Part shown: positions 1 to 7,885 of the stretch, piece after piece
How the letters are laid out: each line of letters starts with the position of its first letter
Numbering within the stretch: position 1 is the stretch's first letter
Assembly (NCBI RefSeq): GCF_030684035.1
Contig: NZ_JAUXPI010000021.1
Coordinates: 1 to 44,313 of the forward strand
Length of the DNA stretch: 44,313 nt
Direction of reading: 5' to 3'
DNA from: Phaeovulum sp.
GTDB taxonomy: Bacteria; Pseudomonadota; Alphaproteobacteria; Rhodobacterales; Rhodobacteraceae
Translations under genes and position numbers: made by a program
Notes under the pieces: model-generated
Databases searched by the model: none
The model's input: the letters and a program-made list of their open reading frames with translations, nothing else
Told to the model about the DNA's origin: nothing

Positions 1-1
1 G

Positions 2-82
2 GCGCGGCGCTACATGGGGCTGGAATCCCTCGCCCGCATCACGGATACTCCCAACCATAGGCTGCCCGCCGTGGCCGCCTGA
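2..82 (+). pseudogene. C-terminal tail of an unidentified ORF at the window edge, possibly a transposase
   Basis: An open frame enters from the left edge and stops with TGA at 80-82, giving about 26 residues (ARRYMGLESLARIT... ending PAVAA). I do not recognise the family. A mobile-element protein is suspected only because the next gene, GAPDH, lacks its N-terminal two thirds immediately downstream, which is what an insertion-sequence end inside a gene would produce. It could equally be an ordinary gene brought here by rearrangement. Confidence 0.3.
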
Positions 83-105
83 TCGAGACCGAGCCTCTCC
101 GAGGG

Positions 106-486
106 TTGGCGCTCATACACCACCAAATGGGGCACTACCCTGAGCGGCTGCTTGATGCGGTTCTGCCGGCGCTTGCGGGGCGGGTGCAGGCTTCGGCGGT
201 GCGGGTGCCGGTGGCCTCGGTTTCGGCGATTGATCTGGCGGTGGTGACGGCGCGGCCAGCGACGGCCGCGGCGGTCAACGCGGCGCTGGGTGCTGCGGGC
301 GGGGTGATTGGCGTGACCGATCTGCCGCTGGTGTCGTCAGACCTGCGGGCGCGGCCCGAGAGCATTGTCATGGCAACCCCGCAAACCCGGGTCACGCCGC
401 AGGGGTTGCTGCGGGTGTTCGGCTGGTATGACAACGAATGGGGTTTTGCCAACCGGATGCTGGATGTGGCGATGCGGGTCAAATGA
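106..486 (+). pseudogene. Truncated glyceraldehyde-3-phosphate dehydrogenase (C-terminal part)
   Basis: About 126 residues matching the C-terminal catalytic domain of GAPDH, the glycolytic and Calvin-cycle enzyme that interconverts glyceraldehyde-3-phosphate and 1,3-bisphosphoglycerate. Diagnostic stretches are AVRVPVASVSAIDL, a TDLPLVSSDL segment and the C-terminal VFGWYDNEWGFANRM. A complete enzyme is about 330 residues. The NAD-binding Rossmann domain and the catalytic Cys segment are absent, and the frame runs upstream only to a stop at 58-60 without GAPDH-like sequence. Homology starts near residue 20 of this ORF. The fragment is therefore not functional by itself. The TTG at 106 is only the nominal ORF start. 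The stop overlaps the left arm of a strong terminator. Confidence 0.8.
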
Positions 487-516
487 AAACCCCGCCCGGG
501 TGAGGGGCGGGGTTTT
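486..516 (+). terminator. Bidirectional intrinsic terminator between the GAPDH remnant and the BI-1 gene
   Basis: A perfect 12-bp stem, AAAACCCCGCCC (486-497) and GGGCGGGGTTTT (505-516), with a 7-nt loop. T/A runs at both ends let it act in both directions, which suits the convergent GAPDH remnant and the minus-strand gene ending at 538. Confidence 0.85.
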
Positions 517-537
517 GCGGTTTCGCCCAGGCTCTGC

Positions 538-1308
538 TCAGTTGCGGTTGCCGAGGAATTGCAGCAGGAACATGAACAGGTTGAGGAAGTCGAGGTAAAG
601 CCGCAGCGCGCCCATGATCGCCGCCTTGCCGACAAACTCGCTGTCGGACTGCGCCATTTGCAGGTAGGTGTTCTTGATGTTCTGCGTGTCGAAGGCGGTC
701 AGGCCCGCGAAGATCAGCACGCCGATCACCGAAATGGCGAACTGCATGGCCGAGCTTTGCAGGAACAGGTTGACCAGCATCGCCACGATCAGCCCGATCA
801 GGCCCATAATCAGGAACGAACCCATGCCCGAAAGGTCGCGCTTGGTGGTGTAGCCGTAAAGCGAGAGACCGGCGAAGGAGATCGCGGTGATCAGGAAGGT
901 CTGCACGATCGAGAAGCTGGTATAGACCGCGAAGATCCAGCTGATCGAGACGCCCATCAGCGCGGCAAAGCCCCAGAACACCAGTTGTGCGGTGGCAAGG
1001 CTCATCCGGCCCATCAGCGAGCCGAAGGCGAAGACCACGGCAAGGGGCGCGAACATCACCACCCATTTCAGCGGCGAGAGGTAGAGCGTCTTGCCGAATT
1101 CGGTCAGGTAGGTGTTGGTGCCGATCTGGTAGGGGGTCGGGTCGGCCGAAAGCGCCAGTGTCGCCATCAGCCAGGCGGCCCCGGCGGTGATCAGCATGGC
1201 TACGGACATCAGGCCATAGACGCGGTTCATGTAGGCCCGCAGACCCTCGTCGATCTGCAGGGTCCGGGCACCGGCCTGGGCGGTGCGGAGAGTGCGGTAG
1301 TCAGCCAT
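538..1308 (-). CDS. Bax inhibitor-1/YccA family integral membrane protein
   Basis: A 256-residue protein with about seven hydrophobic segments and a short soluble N-terminus, as expected for the BI-1 (UPF0005/TMBIM) family. Members are inner-membrane proteins; some have been linked to calcium leak or to the FtsH protease, but the role in alphaproteobacteria is poorly defined. Family-like features are the AFDTQNIKN segment after the sixth membrane span and the LYLDFLNLFMFLLQFLGNRN end. A longer reading starts at a TTG at 1320, but ATG 1308 is preceded by GGAGG at 5-nt spacing and gives the usual N-terminus MADYRTLR. The gene is monocistronic as far as can be seen and faces the terminator at 486-516. 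Confidence 0.9.
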   Translation of the reverse strand: MADYRTLRTAQAGARTLQIDEGLRAYMNRVYGLMSVAMLITAGAAWLMATLALSADPTPYQIGTNTYLTEFGKTLYLSPLKWVVMFAPLAVVFAFGSLMGRMSLATAQLVFWGFAALMGVSISWIFAVYTSFSIVQTFLITAISFAGLSLYGYTTKRDLSGMGSFLIMGLIGLIVAMLVNLFLQSSAMQFAISVIGVLIFAGLTAFDTQNIKNTYLQMAQSDSEFVGKAAIMGALRLYLDFLNLFMFLLQFLGNRN

Positions 1309-1410
1309 TGAAGCCTCCAAAGGGTCAAGCAGTGCGGCGTCTGCAGGGCGCAGGCACCGTTCGGATCAATATCGGGGTGACGCGCGCCGAATTCAAGCGT
1401 TTTGCCCGGA

Positions 1411-2376
1411 TCAGTCGGACATCGTGACCACAACCTTTCCGGTGCTGGCGCGGTCACGCAGCAGCGCCAGCGCCTCGGCGGCGCGCGACAGCGGCAGGCT
1501 GGCACCGATATGCGGGCGCAGATGACCCTTGGCATGCCATTGGAACAGGGTTTGCAAGCTGAAGGCGGCAAGCTCGGGGGCCAGCCGCTGATAGCCGCCC
1601 CAGAAAAAGCCGTGCAGCGCGATGTTCTTGACCAAGAGGTGATTGGCCGGAAAATCCGGCACCTGGCCCGAGGCGAAGCCGATCAGCAGATAGCGCCCGC
1701 CGGGGTTGGTGGCGGCAAGGGCGGCGCGCGCCAGATCGCCGCCGACCGCGTCATAAACCACATCGGCACCGCCGAGCGCGCGTACCGCCGCCTTGAGCCC
1801 GCCCGCCTCGCTGTCGAGCAGATGCGTGGCCCCTGCCACCTCGGCGACCGCAAGCCGCGCCGCGCCGCGTGCAACCGCAATGACCTGCGCACCCATCGCC
1901 TTGCCGATCTCGACCGCGCTCAGCCCGACACCGCCCGCGGCACCAAGCACCAGCAGGCGCTCGCCGGGTTGCAGCCTGGCGCGGTGGCTGAGCGCCAGAT
2001 GCGAGGTACCATAGGCAATCTGAAAGGCCGCCGCCTCGGCAAAGCTCATCGTCGCGGGCAGCGCGAGGCAGCGGCTTGCATCAAAGCAGCCCGCTTCGGC
2101 CAGCCCGCCATGCCCGGCGAACACCGCCACCCGCGCGCCCAGCGCCGGGGCGCTGACCCCGGAACCGAGCGCATCGACCGTGCCCGCCAGTTCCATGCCG
2201 AGCGTGTATGGTGGGGCGGGGCGTTCCTGATACTTGCCGTCGATCATCAGCAGGTCGGCAAAGTTGAGCCCGCAAGCGGCGATCCGCAACCGCACCTCGC
2301 CGGGGCCGGGGTTTGGCAGCGGCAGGGTGACAAGCGCGGGTGCCGCGCCTGACGATCCGATCTGGAAAGCACGCAT
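1411..2376 (-). CDS. NADPH:quinone oxidoreductase family protein (zinc-independent MDR superfamily)
   Basis: A 321-residue medium-chain reductase. It has the GroES-like N-terminal domain with GMELAGTV (residues 60-67) and a Rossmann nucleotide-binding loop LVLGAAGGVGLSAV (about 142-155). The structural-zinc cysteine cluster of zinc alcohol dehydrogenases is missing, which fits the quinone oxidoreductase (QOR) subgroup that moves electrons from NADPH to quinones or other electrophilic carbonyls. The exact substrate cannot be inferred. The start at ATG 2376 is chosen over the upstream in-frame start at 2397 because GAGGAG lies 8 nt before it. It is transcribed in the same direction as the BI-1 gene, 102 bp apart, with no obvious functional link. 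Confidence 0.85.
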   Translation of the reverse strand: MRAFQIGSSGAAPALVTLPLPNPGPGEVRLRIAACGLNFADLLMIDGKYQERPAPPYTLGMELAGTVDALGSGVSAPALGARVAVFAGHGGLAEAGCFDASRCLALPATMSFAEAAAFQIAYGTSHLALSHRARLQPGERLLVLGAAGGVGLSAVEIGKAMGAQVIAVARGAARLAVAEVAGATHLLDSEAGGLKAAVRALGGADVVYDAVGGDLARAALAATNPGGRYLLIGFASGQVPDFPANHLLVKNIALHGFFWGGYQRLAPELAAFSLQTLFQWHAKGHLRPHIGASLPLSRAAEALALLRDRASTGKVVVTMSD

Positions 2377-2568
2377 GGTCAATTCTCCTCGGCGCAAGCT
2401 AGCGCAGCGCTGCCCGGGTTACCAGTTGCCGTCGCGGAAACTTTGCGGGTGCGGCTGAAACACGCTGAAGGCGAGCGGGTGATTCTCGGCTCGCGCCCAC
2501 AAAATGCGACAATCCGGCGCAGTCTGGCGCGGTGACTCGCGCAAAAAGGGTGTCGTGCACCTGTCTTT

Positions 2569-2588
2569 TTGGACAGGTTTGCCCGGAA
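2569..2588. repeat. Short inverted repeat upstream of the XRE regulator
   Basis: ACCTGTC (2569-2575) and GACAGGT (2582-2588) flank TTTTTG, a perfect 7-bp inverted repeat about 70 bp before the regulator start at 2657. It could be an operator, possibly for autoregulation, or a small hairpin. It lies within the 280-bp gap 2377-2656, where I see no other convincing element. The same CCTGTC/GACAGG arms recur in the hairpins at 22914-23015. Confidence 0.35.
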
Positions 2589-2656
2589 AATTCCGATGTT
2601 AGCTGGAAACCCGGGGGAATTTGGCGATGATGGCCGATGTAACCCAGGAGTAGCGA

Positions 2657-3019
2657 ATGAAACATCCGGTAGATGTACACGTCGGCAAAAGAATCCGTCA
2701 GCGGCGGTGGCTCATCGGCATGACGCAGCAGCAATTGGCCGATCAGGTCGGGATCAAGTTCCAGCAGATCCAGAAGTATGAAACCGGCATGAATCGGGTC
2801 TCGGCGTCGCGGCTCTGGGATATCGCGGATGCGGTAGGGGTGCAGATTTCGTTCTTTTTCGAGGGTCTCGACGAGGCCGAAGCCCGGCCCGATCAGGCGA
2901 CCGTCGATCTGATGGCCGACAAGGAGGCACTGCAGCTGGTGCGCTCCTATTACGCGATTCCCGAGGCGCAGCGGCGGCGGTTGTTCGACCTTGCCAAGGC
3001 GCTGTCGCACGCGGCGTGA
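2657..3019 (+). CDS. XRE-family helix-turn-helix transcriptional regulator
   Basis: A 120-residue cytoplasmic DNA-binding protein. An HTH_3 (Cro/C1-type) domain covers roughly residues 8-65, with GKRIRQRRWLIGMTQQQLAD, GIKFQQIQKYETG as the recognition region and a following RVSASRLWDIADAVGV helix. The acidic C-terminal extension ends in EAQRRRLFDLAKALSHAA. Small single-domain regulators of this shape are common in Rhodobacteraceae; their targets are mostly unknown. ATG 2657 has AGGAG at good spacing. The gene stands alone between a divergent oxidoreductase and the phosphatase 62 bp downstream. Confidence 0.88.
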   Translation: MKHPVDVHVGKRIRQRRWLIGMTQQQLADQVGIKFQQIQKYETGMNRVSASRLWDIADAVGVQISFFFEGLDEAEARPDQATVDLMADKEALQLVRSYYAIPEAQRRRLFDLAKALSHAA

Positions 3020-3081
3020 TAGCCTGTTGACCCCGGCGCGCGTCGCCGCTACCGCTGCCGCCGAACAGGCAGGGGGCGGGC

Positions 3082-3894
3082 ATGGGCAAAGCGTTGGGGC
3101 AGTTGAGCGAAGCGACGCGGCACGAGTTGATGGCGGTGGCAGGGGCGCTTGCCGATGCCGCGCGGCGCGAGACGCTGGCGCATTTTCGCGCCGAGGACTT
3201 GGGCACCGAAAGCAAGGAAAGCCTGCGCTTTGACCCGGTTACGGTGGCGGATCGCGCCGCCGAGCGCGCGATGCGGGCGATTCTGGCGCTGCGCCGCCCG
3301 CAGGACGCGATTCTGGGCGAGGAGTTCGGCAACCGCGCGGGCACCAGCGGGTTGACCTGGGTGCTTGATCCGATCGACGGCACCCGCGGCTACCTTTCGG
3401 GCACCCCGACCTGGGGCGTGCTGGTGGCGGTTTCCGGCACCGCCGGGCCGCTTTACGGGCTGATCGACCAGCCCTATATCGGCGAGCGTTTTGCCGGGGG
3501 GTTCGGCGTTGCCGAGGTGATCGGGCCGATGGGGCGCAAGCCGCTTGCCGCCCGCCCGCCGCGGCCGCTGGCGCAGGCGATCCTGTTCAGCACCTTTCCC
3601 GAGGTCGGCACGCCTGAGGAAGCCGCCGCCTTCGCGCGGCTGGCGGGGCAGGTCCGCCTGGTGCGCTACGGCATGGATTGCTACGCCTATGCACTGGTCG
3701 CCGCCGGGCAGATCGACCTTGTAGTCGAGGCGGGGCTGCAACCCTATGACGTGGCGGCACCGATTGCGGTGATCGAGGCGGCGGGCGGCATTGTCAGCGA
3801 CTGGCAGGGCGGCCCGGCGGCGGCAGGCGGGCGGATCATTGCCGCCGCCAATGCCGAGATCCACGCCGCAGCACTGGCGCTGCTGAACGGCTGA
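3082..3894 (+). CDS. hisN: Inositol monophosphatase family protein, probable histidinol-phosphatase
   Basis: A 270-residue Mg-dependent phosphatase. IMPase metal ligands are visible: the GEE pair (E80/E81), the DPIDGTRG signature (D96, D99) and the C-terminal PYDVAAP aspartate (D223). In alphaproteobacteria and actinobacteria this branch often provides histidinol-phosphate phosphatase, the penultimate histidine-pathway step. Sequence alone does not separate HisN from inositol-phosphate or 3'-phosphoadenosine phosphatases, and no other his gene is nearby. The start ATG 3082 follows a G-rich ribosome site. It ends just before a palindromic element and converges with guanine deaminase. Confidence 0.8.
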   Translation: MGKALGQLSEATRHELMAVAGALADAARRETLAHFRAEDLGTESKESLRFDPVTVADRAAERAMRAILALRRPQDAILGEEFGNRAGTSGLTWVLDPIDGTRGYLSGTPTWGVLVAVSGTAGPLYGLIDQPYIGERFAGGFGVAEVIGPMGRKPLAARPPRPLAQAILFSTFPEVGTPEEAAAFARLAGQVRLVRYGMDCYAYALVAAGQIDLVVEAGLQPYDVAAPIAVIEAAGGIVSDWQGGPAAAGGRIIAAANAEIHAAALALLNG

Positions 3895-3896
3895 GC

Positions 3897-3985
3897 CAGC
3901 GCGCGGGGCCAGGGCGCGCTGCCCCCCCTTGAGGCCTTGCGGACTCCTCCCCCCCCGTGAATTCTTGGCAACAAAGGTCTGCAGT
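3897..3985. repeat. GC-palindrome intergenic element, copy A (divergent)
   Basis: The 94-bp gap between convergent hisN and guaD holds a 7-bp inverted repeat AGCGCGC (3898-3904)/GCGCGCT (3914-3920), a C-run, a second C-run near 3948-3956 and then an AT-containing box, GAATTCTTGGCAAC. The layout (palindrome, C tract, short spacer, C tract, xTTGGC box) parallels copy E at 34803-34876, although the sequence is more diverged. It may serve as a transcription terminator for either gene. Confidence 0.5.
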
Positions 3986-3988
3986 CGG

Positions 3989-5287
3989 TCAGGCCAGGGC
4001 CCGGGCATGTGCCAGCCGCCCGTTCACCCAGGTGGCGCGGATGGCGCGGTCGTCGCCCATCATGATGGTGGGAAACAGCGCCTCCCAAAGGTCGTTTGCG
4101 CGGGCGCTGCGCTGTGCGATGGCCGGGGTCGAGGCGAGGTCGAGCACCACCAGGTCTGCCTCGTGCCCCGGCAGGAGGCTGCCGATGCGCTGGCCAAGGC
4201 CAAGCGCTGCGGCCGAGCCTGCGGTGGCCAGCCAGATCAGTTGCGACGGGTGCAGCGCGACGTGGCGCAGTTGCGCGATCTCGTAGGCTGCCGCCATGGT
4301 GCGCAGCATCGAGAATGACGAACCGCCCCCGGTATCGGTGGCAAGCCCCACCCGCAGCCCGTCGCGCTTCAGCCCGGCCATGTCGAAAAGGCCCGAGCCG
4401 ATGAAACTGTTCGAGGTCGGGCAATGCGCCACTGCGGCCCCGACTTCGGCGAGGCGCGCGCGCTCGCGCGTGGTGAGGTGGATGGCGTGGCCGAAGATGG
4501 CGTTCGGCCCGAGCAGGCCTGCGCTTTCATAGACGTCGAGGTAGTCACGCGCCTTGGGATAAAGCGCCGCCACCCAGGCAACCTCGTCGGTCTGCTCGCT
4601 CAGGTGGGTTTGCATCAGGCAGTCCGGGTGCTCGGCCCAGAGCGCGCCGAGCGCCGCCAGTTGCGCGGGCGACGAGGTGGGGGCAAAGCGCGGGGTGATG
4701 ACATAGCGCGCGCGCCCGACCCCATGCCAGCGCTGCAACAGCGCGCGGCTCTGGTCATAGGCGGCCTCGGCGGTGTCGCGCAGATCGGCGGGGGCGTTGC
4801 GGTCCATGCAGGTCTTGCCCGCCAGCACCCGCATCTGCCGCGCCTCGGCGGCGGTGAAAAAGGCATCGACGCTGGCCGGGTGGATGGTGGCAAAGCTGCA
4901 CATCGAGGTGGTGCCCTGCGCCAGCGCCATATCGAGGTAGCGCCCGGCGATTTCGGCGCAATAGGCGGGGTCGGCAAAGCGCGCCTCTTCGGGGAAGGTG
5001 TAGGTGGCGAGCCAGTCGATCAGCCGCTTGCCCCAGCTGGCGATGATCGCGGTCTGCGGATAGTGCATATGCGCATCGATGAAGCCGGCGCTGATCAGCG
5101 CCGCGCCGTAATCGTGCCGGGTGGCATCGGGGTGCGCGGCAGCGAGGCTGGCGGCATCGCCCAGCGCGGCAATCCGCCCGGCTTCGACCAGCACCCCGCC
5201 CCGTTCCCAGATGCGCGCCGCCCCCGGCCCTTCGGCGAAGGGGTCGGCGGCAAAGCTCAGCACCTGTCCGACGAGCAAATCCGCCAT
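3989..5287 (-). CDS. guaD: Guanine deaminase
   Basis: A 432-residue amidohydrolase that hydrolyses guanine to xanthine and ammonia in purine salvage and catabolism. Zinc-ligand motifs appear in order: GFIDAHMHYPQT (H73, H75), MQTHLSEQ (H228, E231), FGHAIHL (H267/H270) and ATDTGGG (D318). The length matches bacterial guanine deaminases. A longer reading starts at 5404, but ATG 5287 has GGAAGG just upstream and gives the typical start MADLLVGQVLSF. It is divergent from the folate gene starting near 5419 and convergent with hisN. No xanthine dehydrogenase genes lie in the window. Confidence 0.92.
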   Translation of the reverse strand: MADLLVGQVLSFAADPFAEGPGAARIWERGGVLVEAGRIAALGDAASLAAAHPDATRHDYGAALISAGFIDAHMHYPQTAIIASWGKRLIDWLATYTFPEEARFADPAYCAEIAGRYLDMALAQGTTSMCSFATIHPASVDAFFTAAEARQMRVLAGKTCMDRNAPADLRDTAEAAYDQSRALLQRWHGVGRARYVITPRFAPTSSPAQLAALGALWAEHPDCLMQTHLSEQTDEVAWVAALYPKARDYLDVYESAGLLGPNAIFGHAIHLTTRERARLAEVGAAVAHCPTSNSFIGSGLFDMAGLKRDGLRVGLATDTGGGSSFSMLRTMAAAYEIAQLRHVALHPSQLIWLATAGSAAALGLGQRIGSLLPGHEADLVVLDLASTPAIAQRSARANDLWEALFPTIMMGDDRAIRATWVNGRLAHARALA

Positions 5288-5418
5288 CCGCCACCTTCCC
5301 CCGACCGGTTCCATCGGAGCCCATGCTAGGGCCTCGCTTCGCCGCGGTCCACCGGCAAGCCCTTGTTGCGGGTGCGGTGGCCGGGCTAGGCTGGCGCCGG
5401 GCAAGGCGGAGCGGGCAG

Positions 5419-5973
5419 GTGGGCGAGATTGCTGAGAGGAAGGCCGAGGCGCGGGGGCGGGCAGAGGCGCTGCGCGCCGCTGCCCATGCGCGCGGGCAGG
5501 GCGATGCGGCGGCGCGGCTTGGTGCCGAGCTCGCGCCCTTTGCCGGGCAGGTGCTTGCAGGCTACATGCCGATGCGGAGCGAGATCGACCCGCTGGCGGT
5601 AATGGCAGCGCATCGGGGGCCGGTGGCAGTGCCGGTGATCAAGGGCCGCGGCCAGCCGCTGGCCTTTCGCGCCTGGGCACCCGGCGTGGCGATGCAGCGC
5701 GGCCCCTTTGGGGCACTGGTCCCCGAGTCGGGTGCCTGGCTGGTGCCACGGGTGTTGATCGTGCCGCTGCTGGCATTTGACCCGCGTGGCTACCGACTTG
5801 GCTACGGCGGCGGCTATTACGACCGCACGCTCGCCGTGCTGCGCGCGCAGGGCGCGCTCACTGCCATCGGCTTCGCCTTCGCGGCGCAGGCGGTGGCCGA
5901 GGTGCCGACCGAGGCCACCGACGCGCGGCTTGATCTGATCGTCACCGACGAAGCCGTGCTTGGCCCGTTCTGA
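5419..5973 (+). CDS. 5-formyltetrahydrofolate cyclo-ligase
   Basis: A 184-residue enzyme converting 5-formyl-THF to 5,10-methenyl-THF with ATP. The family signature GYGGGYYDR is at residues 128-136, preceded by VPLLAFDPRGYRL; the N-terminal AERKAEAR...R helix that contributes to ATP binding is present. The frame stays open upstream to an ATG at 5323, but those 32 residues (MLGPRF...RRSGQ) are unlike the family. GTG 5419 gives VGEIAERKAEAR, aligning with the usual MxxAxRKxxAR start. The two downstream genes are in the same direction. Confidence 0.85.
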   Translation: MGEIAERKAEARGRAEALRAAAHARGQGDAAARLGAELAPFAGQVLAGYMPMRSEIDPLAVMAAHRGPVAVPVIKGRGQPLAFRAWAPGVAMQRGPFGALVPESGAWLVPRVLIVPLLAFDPRGYRLGYGGGYYDRTLAVLRAQGALTAIGFAFAAQAVAEVPTEATDARLDLIVTDEAVLGPF

Positions 5974-5976
5974 ACT

Positions 5977-6025
5977 GCTTCAGGCCAAATATCCCGGGGG
6001 TCCGGGGGCAGCGCCCCCGGCTTCA
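5977..6025. repeat. GC-palindrome intergenic element, copy B
   Basis: Directly after the cyclo-ligase stop comes CAGGCCAAATATCCC, then GGGGGTCC and a perfect hairpin CCGGGGGC (6002-6009)/GCCCCCGG (6013-6020) with a 3-nt loop. On the minus strand it reads hairpin, ACCCCCGG, GATATTTGGCCTGAAG, which aligns closely with copy D (20458-20510) and copy E (34803-34876). Here its orientation relative to the upstream gene is reversed compared with copies C, D and E. Confidence 0.75.
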
Positions 6026-6087
6026 GCTTGCCCTGCCCGCAGCAGGAGGGCTTGCCCTTTTGCTGCCCGCCGCCTAACGCTTGCGGC

Positions 6088-6900
6088 ATGAAGATGCTGT
6101 TTCTGGGCGATGTGATGGGGCGCGCGGGGCGCGCGGCGGTGGCGGCGCGGCTGCCGGGGCTTCGCGCCGACTGGGGGCTCGATTTCGTCGTGGTCAATGG
6201 CGAGAACGCCTCTGCGGGTGCCGGGCTGACGCCCGAGCATGCCAAGGCGCTGCTGGCTGCCGGGGCCGATTGCCTGACGCTGGGCGATCATGCCTTCGAC
6301 CAGAAGGACATGCTGCGCTTCGTCGAGGCAGAGCCGCGCATCCTGCGGCCGCTCAACTACGCGCGCGAGGCCCCCGGCAAGGGCGCACGGGTCTATCTCG
6401 ACCGGCGCGGGCGCAAGGTGCTGGTGGCGCAGGTGCTGGGGCAGGTGTTCATGAAGCGGCCCTTCGACGATCCGTTTTCGGCGATCGACGCGGTCTTGCG
6501 CGCGCATCCGCTGGGCGGCATGGCGCAGGCCACGGTGGTGGACATGCATTGCGAGGCCACCTCGGAAAAGATGGCGATGGGGCATTGGTGCGATGGCCGC
6601 GCAAGCCTGGTGGTCGGCACCCATACCCATGTGCCAACGGCGGATGCGATGATCCTTGCCGGCGGCACCGCCTACCAGAGCGACGCGGGCATGTGCGGCG
6701 ACTACAATTCGGTGATCGGCATGGACAAGGCCGAGCCGATGCGCCGCTTCATCACCGGCATGGGCAAGGAACGCTTCACCCCCGCCGAAGGCGAGGCGAC
6801 GCTTTCCGGCGTCTATGTCGAGATCGATGATCGCAACGGCAAGGCCACCCGGATCCTGCCGATCCGGGTGGGCGGGCGGCTGGCACAGGCGGCACCGTGA
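6088..6900 (+). CDS. YmdB-family metallophosphoesterase (TIGR00282 type)
   Basis: A 270-residue binuclear metallophosphoesterase. Metal-binding features are MLFLGDVMGRAG (D8), VVNGENASAG (E39, N40), TLGDHAFDQ (D67, H68), a VDMHCEATSEK segment and GTHTHVPTAD. Bacillus YmdB hydrolyses 2',3'-cyclic nucleotides and affects biofilm gene expression; the alphaproteobacterial role is not established. The nominal ORF begins at 6028, but ATG 6088 gives the family-standard start MKMLFLGDVMG. There is no clear Shine-Dalgarno. The stop overlaps the next start by 4 nt (GTGA), so the two are probably co-translated. Confidence 0.88.
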   Translation: MKMLFLGDVMGRAGRAAVAARLPGLRADWGLDFVVVNGENASAGAGLTPEHAKALLAAGADCLTLGDHAFDQKDMLRFVEAEPRILRPLNYAREAPGKGARVYLDRRGRKVLVAQVLGQVFMKRPFDDPFSAIDAVLRAHPLGGMAQATVVDMHCEATSEKMAMGHWCDGRASLVVGTHTHVPTADAMILAGGTAYQSDAGMCGDYNSVIGMDKAEPMRRFITGMGKERFTPAEGEATLSGVYVEIDDRNGKATRILPIRVGGRLAQAAP

Positions 6901-7817
6901 GCCTGCAAAAGGGTGGCAAGGCCGTGCTGTTCGGGTTGCTGGTGGTGCTTGGCGCGAGCTGGGGCCTTGGCCTGCCGTTGACCAAGATCGCGGTCACTGC
7001 GGGCCTGCGCGACTTTGGCATCATCTTCTGGCAGTCGTGCATTGCCGCCGTGCTGCTGTTGCCCTGGGTGCTGGTGCGCGGCGGCTTGCCGCTCCACCGG
7101 CGCGCGCTGGCGCTTTATGCCTTCATCTCGCTGGCGGGCACGCTGGTGCCCAACTACGCCGGTTTCACCGCGCAACGGTTCCTGCCCTCGGGGGTGTCGG
7201 CGCTGTGCCTTTCGTTCATTCCGATGGCGGCGCTGCCGATGGCGCTGATGATGCGCACCGATCACGCCAGCCCCGGCCGCCTGCTGGGGCTTGTTGCCGG
7301 GGCGGCGGGGGTGGCGCTGATCGTGCTGCCGGGAAACGCGCTGCCTGACCGCAGCATGGTGCCCTGGGTGCTGGTGGCGCTGATCGGCACGGTGTTTTAC
7401 GCGCTTGAAGCCAACGGCATCGCGCGCTGGGGCACGGCGGGGCTGAACCCGGTGCAACTGGTTGCCGGGGCGGTTACGCTGACCGCACTGGTTTCGGCAC
7501 CGCTGGCGCTGGCACGCGGCGTGTTCATCAACCCGGTCACCGACTGGGGGCCGGGCACCTGGGCGGTGCTGGCGGGGGGCATGCTCAATGTCGGCTCCTA
7601 TGTGGGCTACCTCTGGCTGGTGGGCCGCGCCGGGGCGGTGTTTGCCTCGCAGGTCAGCTACCTGGTCACCGGCTTCGGTGTGTTCTGGGCGATGCTGCTT
7701 CTGGGCGAGCGGTTCTCGCCCTGGTTCTGGGCGGCGATGGTGGTGATCTTTGTTGGCCTCGCGCTGGTTCAGCCGCGCGCGGTGCTGCATCGCGCCGCCG
7801 ACGAGGCCGCAGGCTGA
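6897..7817 (+). CDS. EamA/DMT-family transporter
   Basis: A 306-residue inner-membrane protein with about ten hydrophobic segments in two repeated EamA halves. The second half ends with GFGVFWAMLLLGERFSPWFW, the typical conserved glutamate segment of the drug/metabolite transporter superfamily. The substrate is unknown; exporters of amino acids or metabolites are common. The GTG start at 6897 overlaps the stop of the YmdB-like gene by 4 nt, indicating translational coupling. Another EamA member lies at 14532-15452 but is not closely similar. Confidence 0.85.
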   Translation: MSLQKGGKAVLFGLLVVLGASWGLGLPLTKIAVTAGLRDFGIIFWQSCIAAVLLLPWVLVRGGLPLHRRALALYAFISLAGTLVPNYAGFTAQRFLPSGVSALCLSFIPMAALPMALMMRTDHASPGRLLGLVAGAAGVALIVLPGNALPDRSMVPWVLVALIGTVFYALEANGIARWGTAGLNPVQLVAGAVTLTALVSAPLALARGVFINPVTDWGPGTWAVLAGGMLNVGSYVGYLWLVGRAGAVFASQVSYLVTGFGVFWAMLLLGERFSPWFWAAMVVIFVGLALVQPRAVLHRAADEAAG

Positions 7818-7831
7818 GTCTTCCAGCGCGC

Positions 7832-7859
7832 TTGTGCCCGCGCCTTGCGCCGCTATAGT
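7832..7859 (+). promoter_or_regulatory. Candidate sigma-70 promoter of the SLC13-type transporter gene
   Basis: TTGTGC (7832-7837), a 16-bp spacer and TATAGT (7854-7859) lie 27 bp before the ATG at 7886, which also has GGAG at normal spacing. The -10 box is good and the -35 box fair. Confidence 0.5.
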
Positions 7860-7885
7860 CGCGCCCGAATGACCGCGGAGACTGC

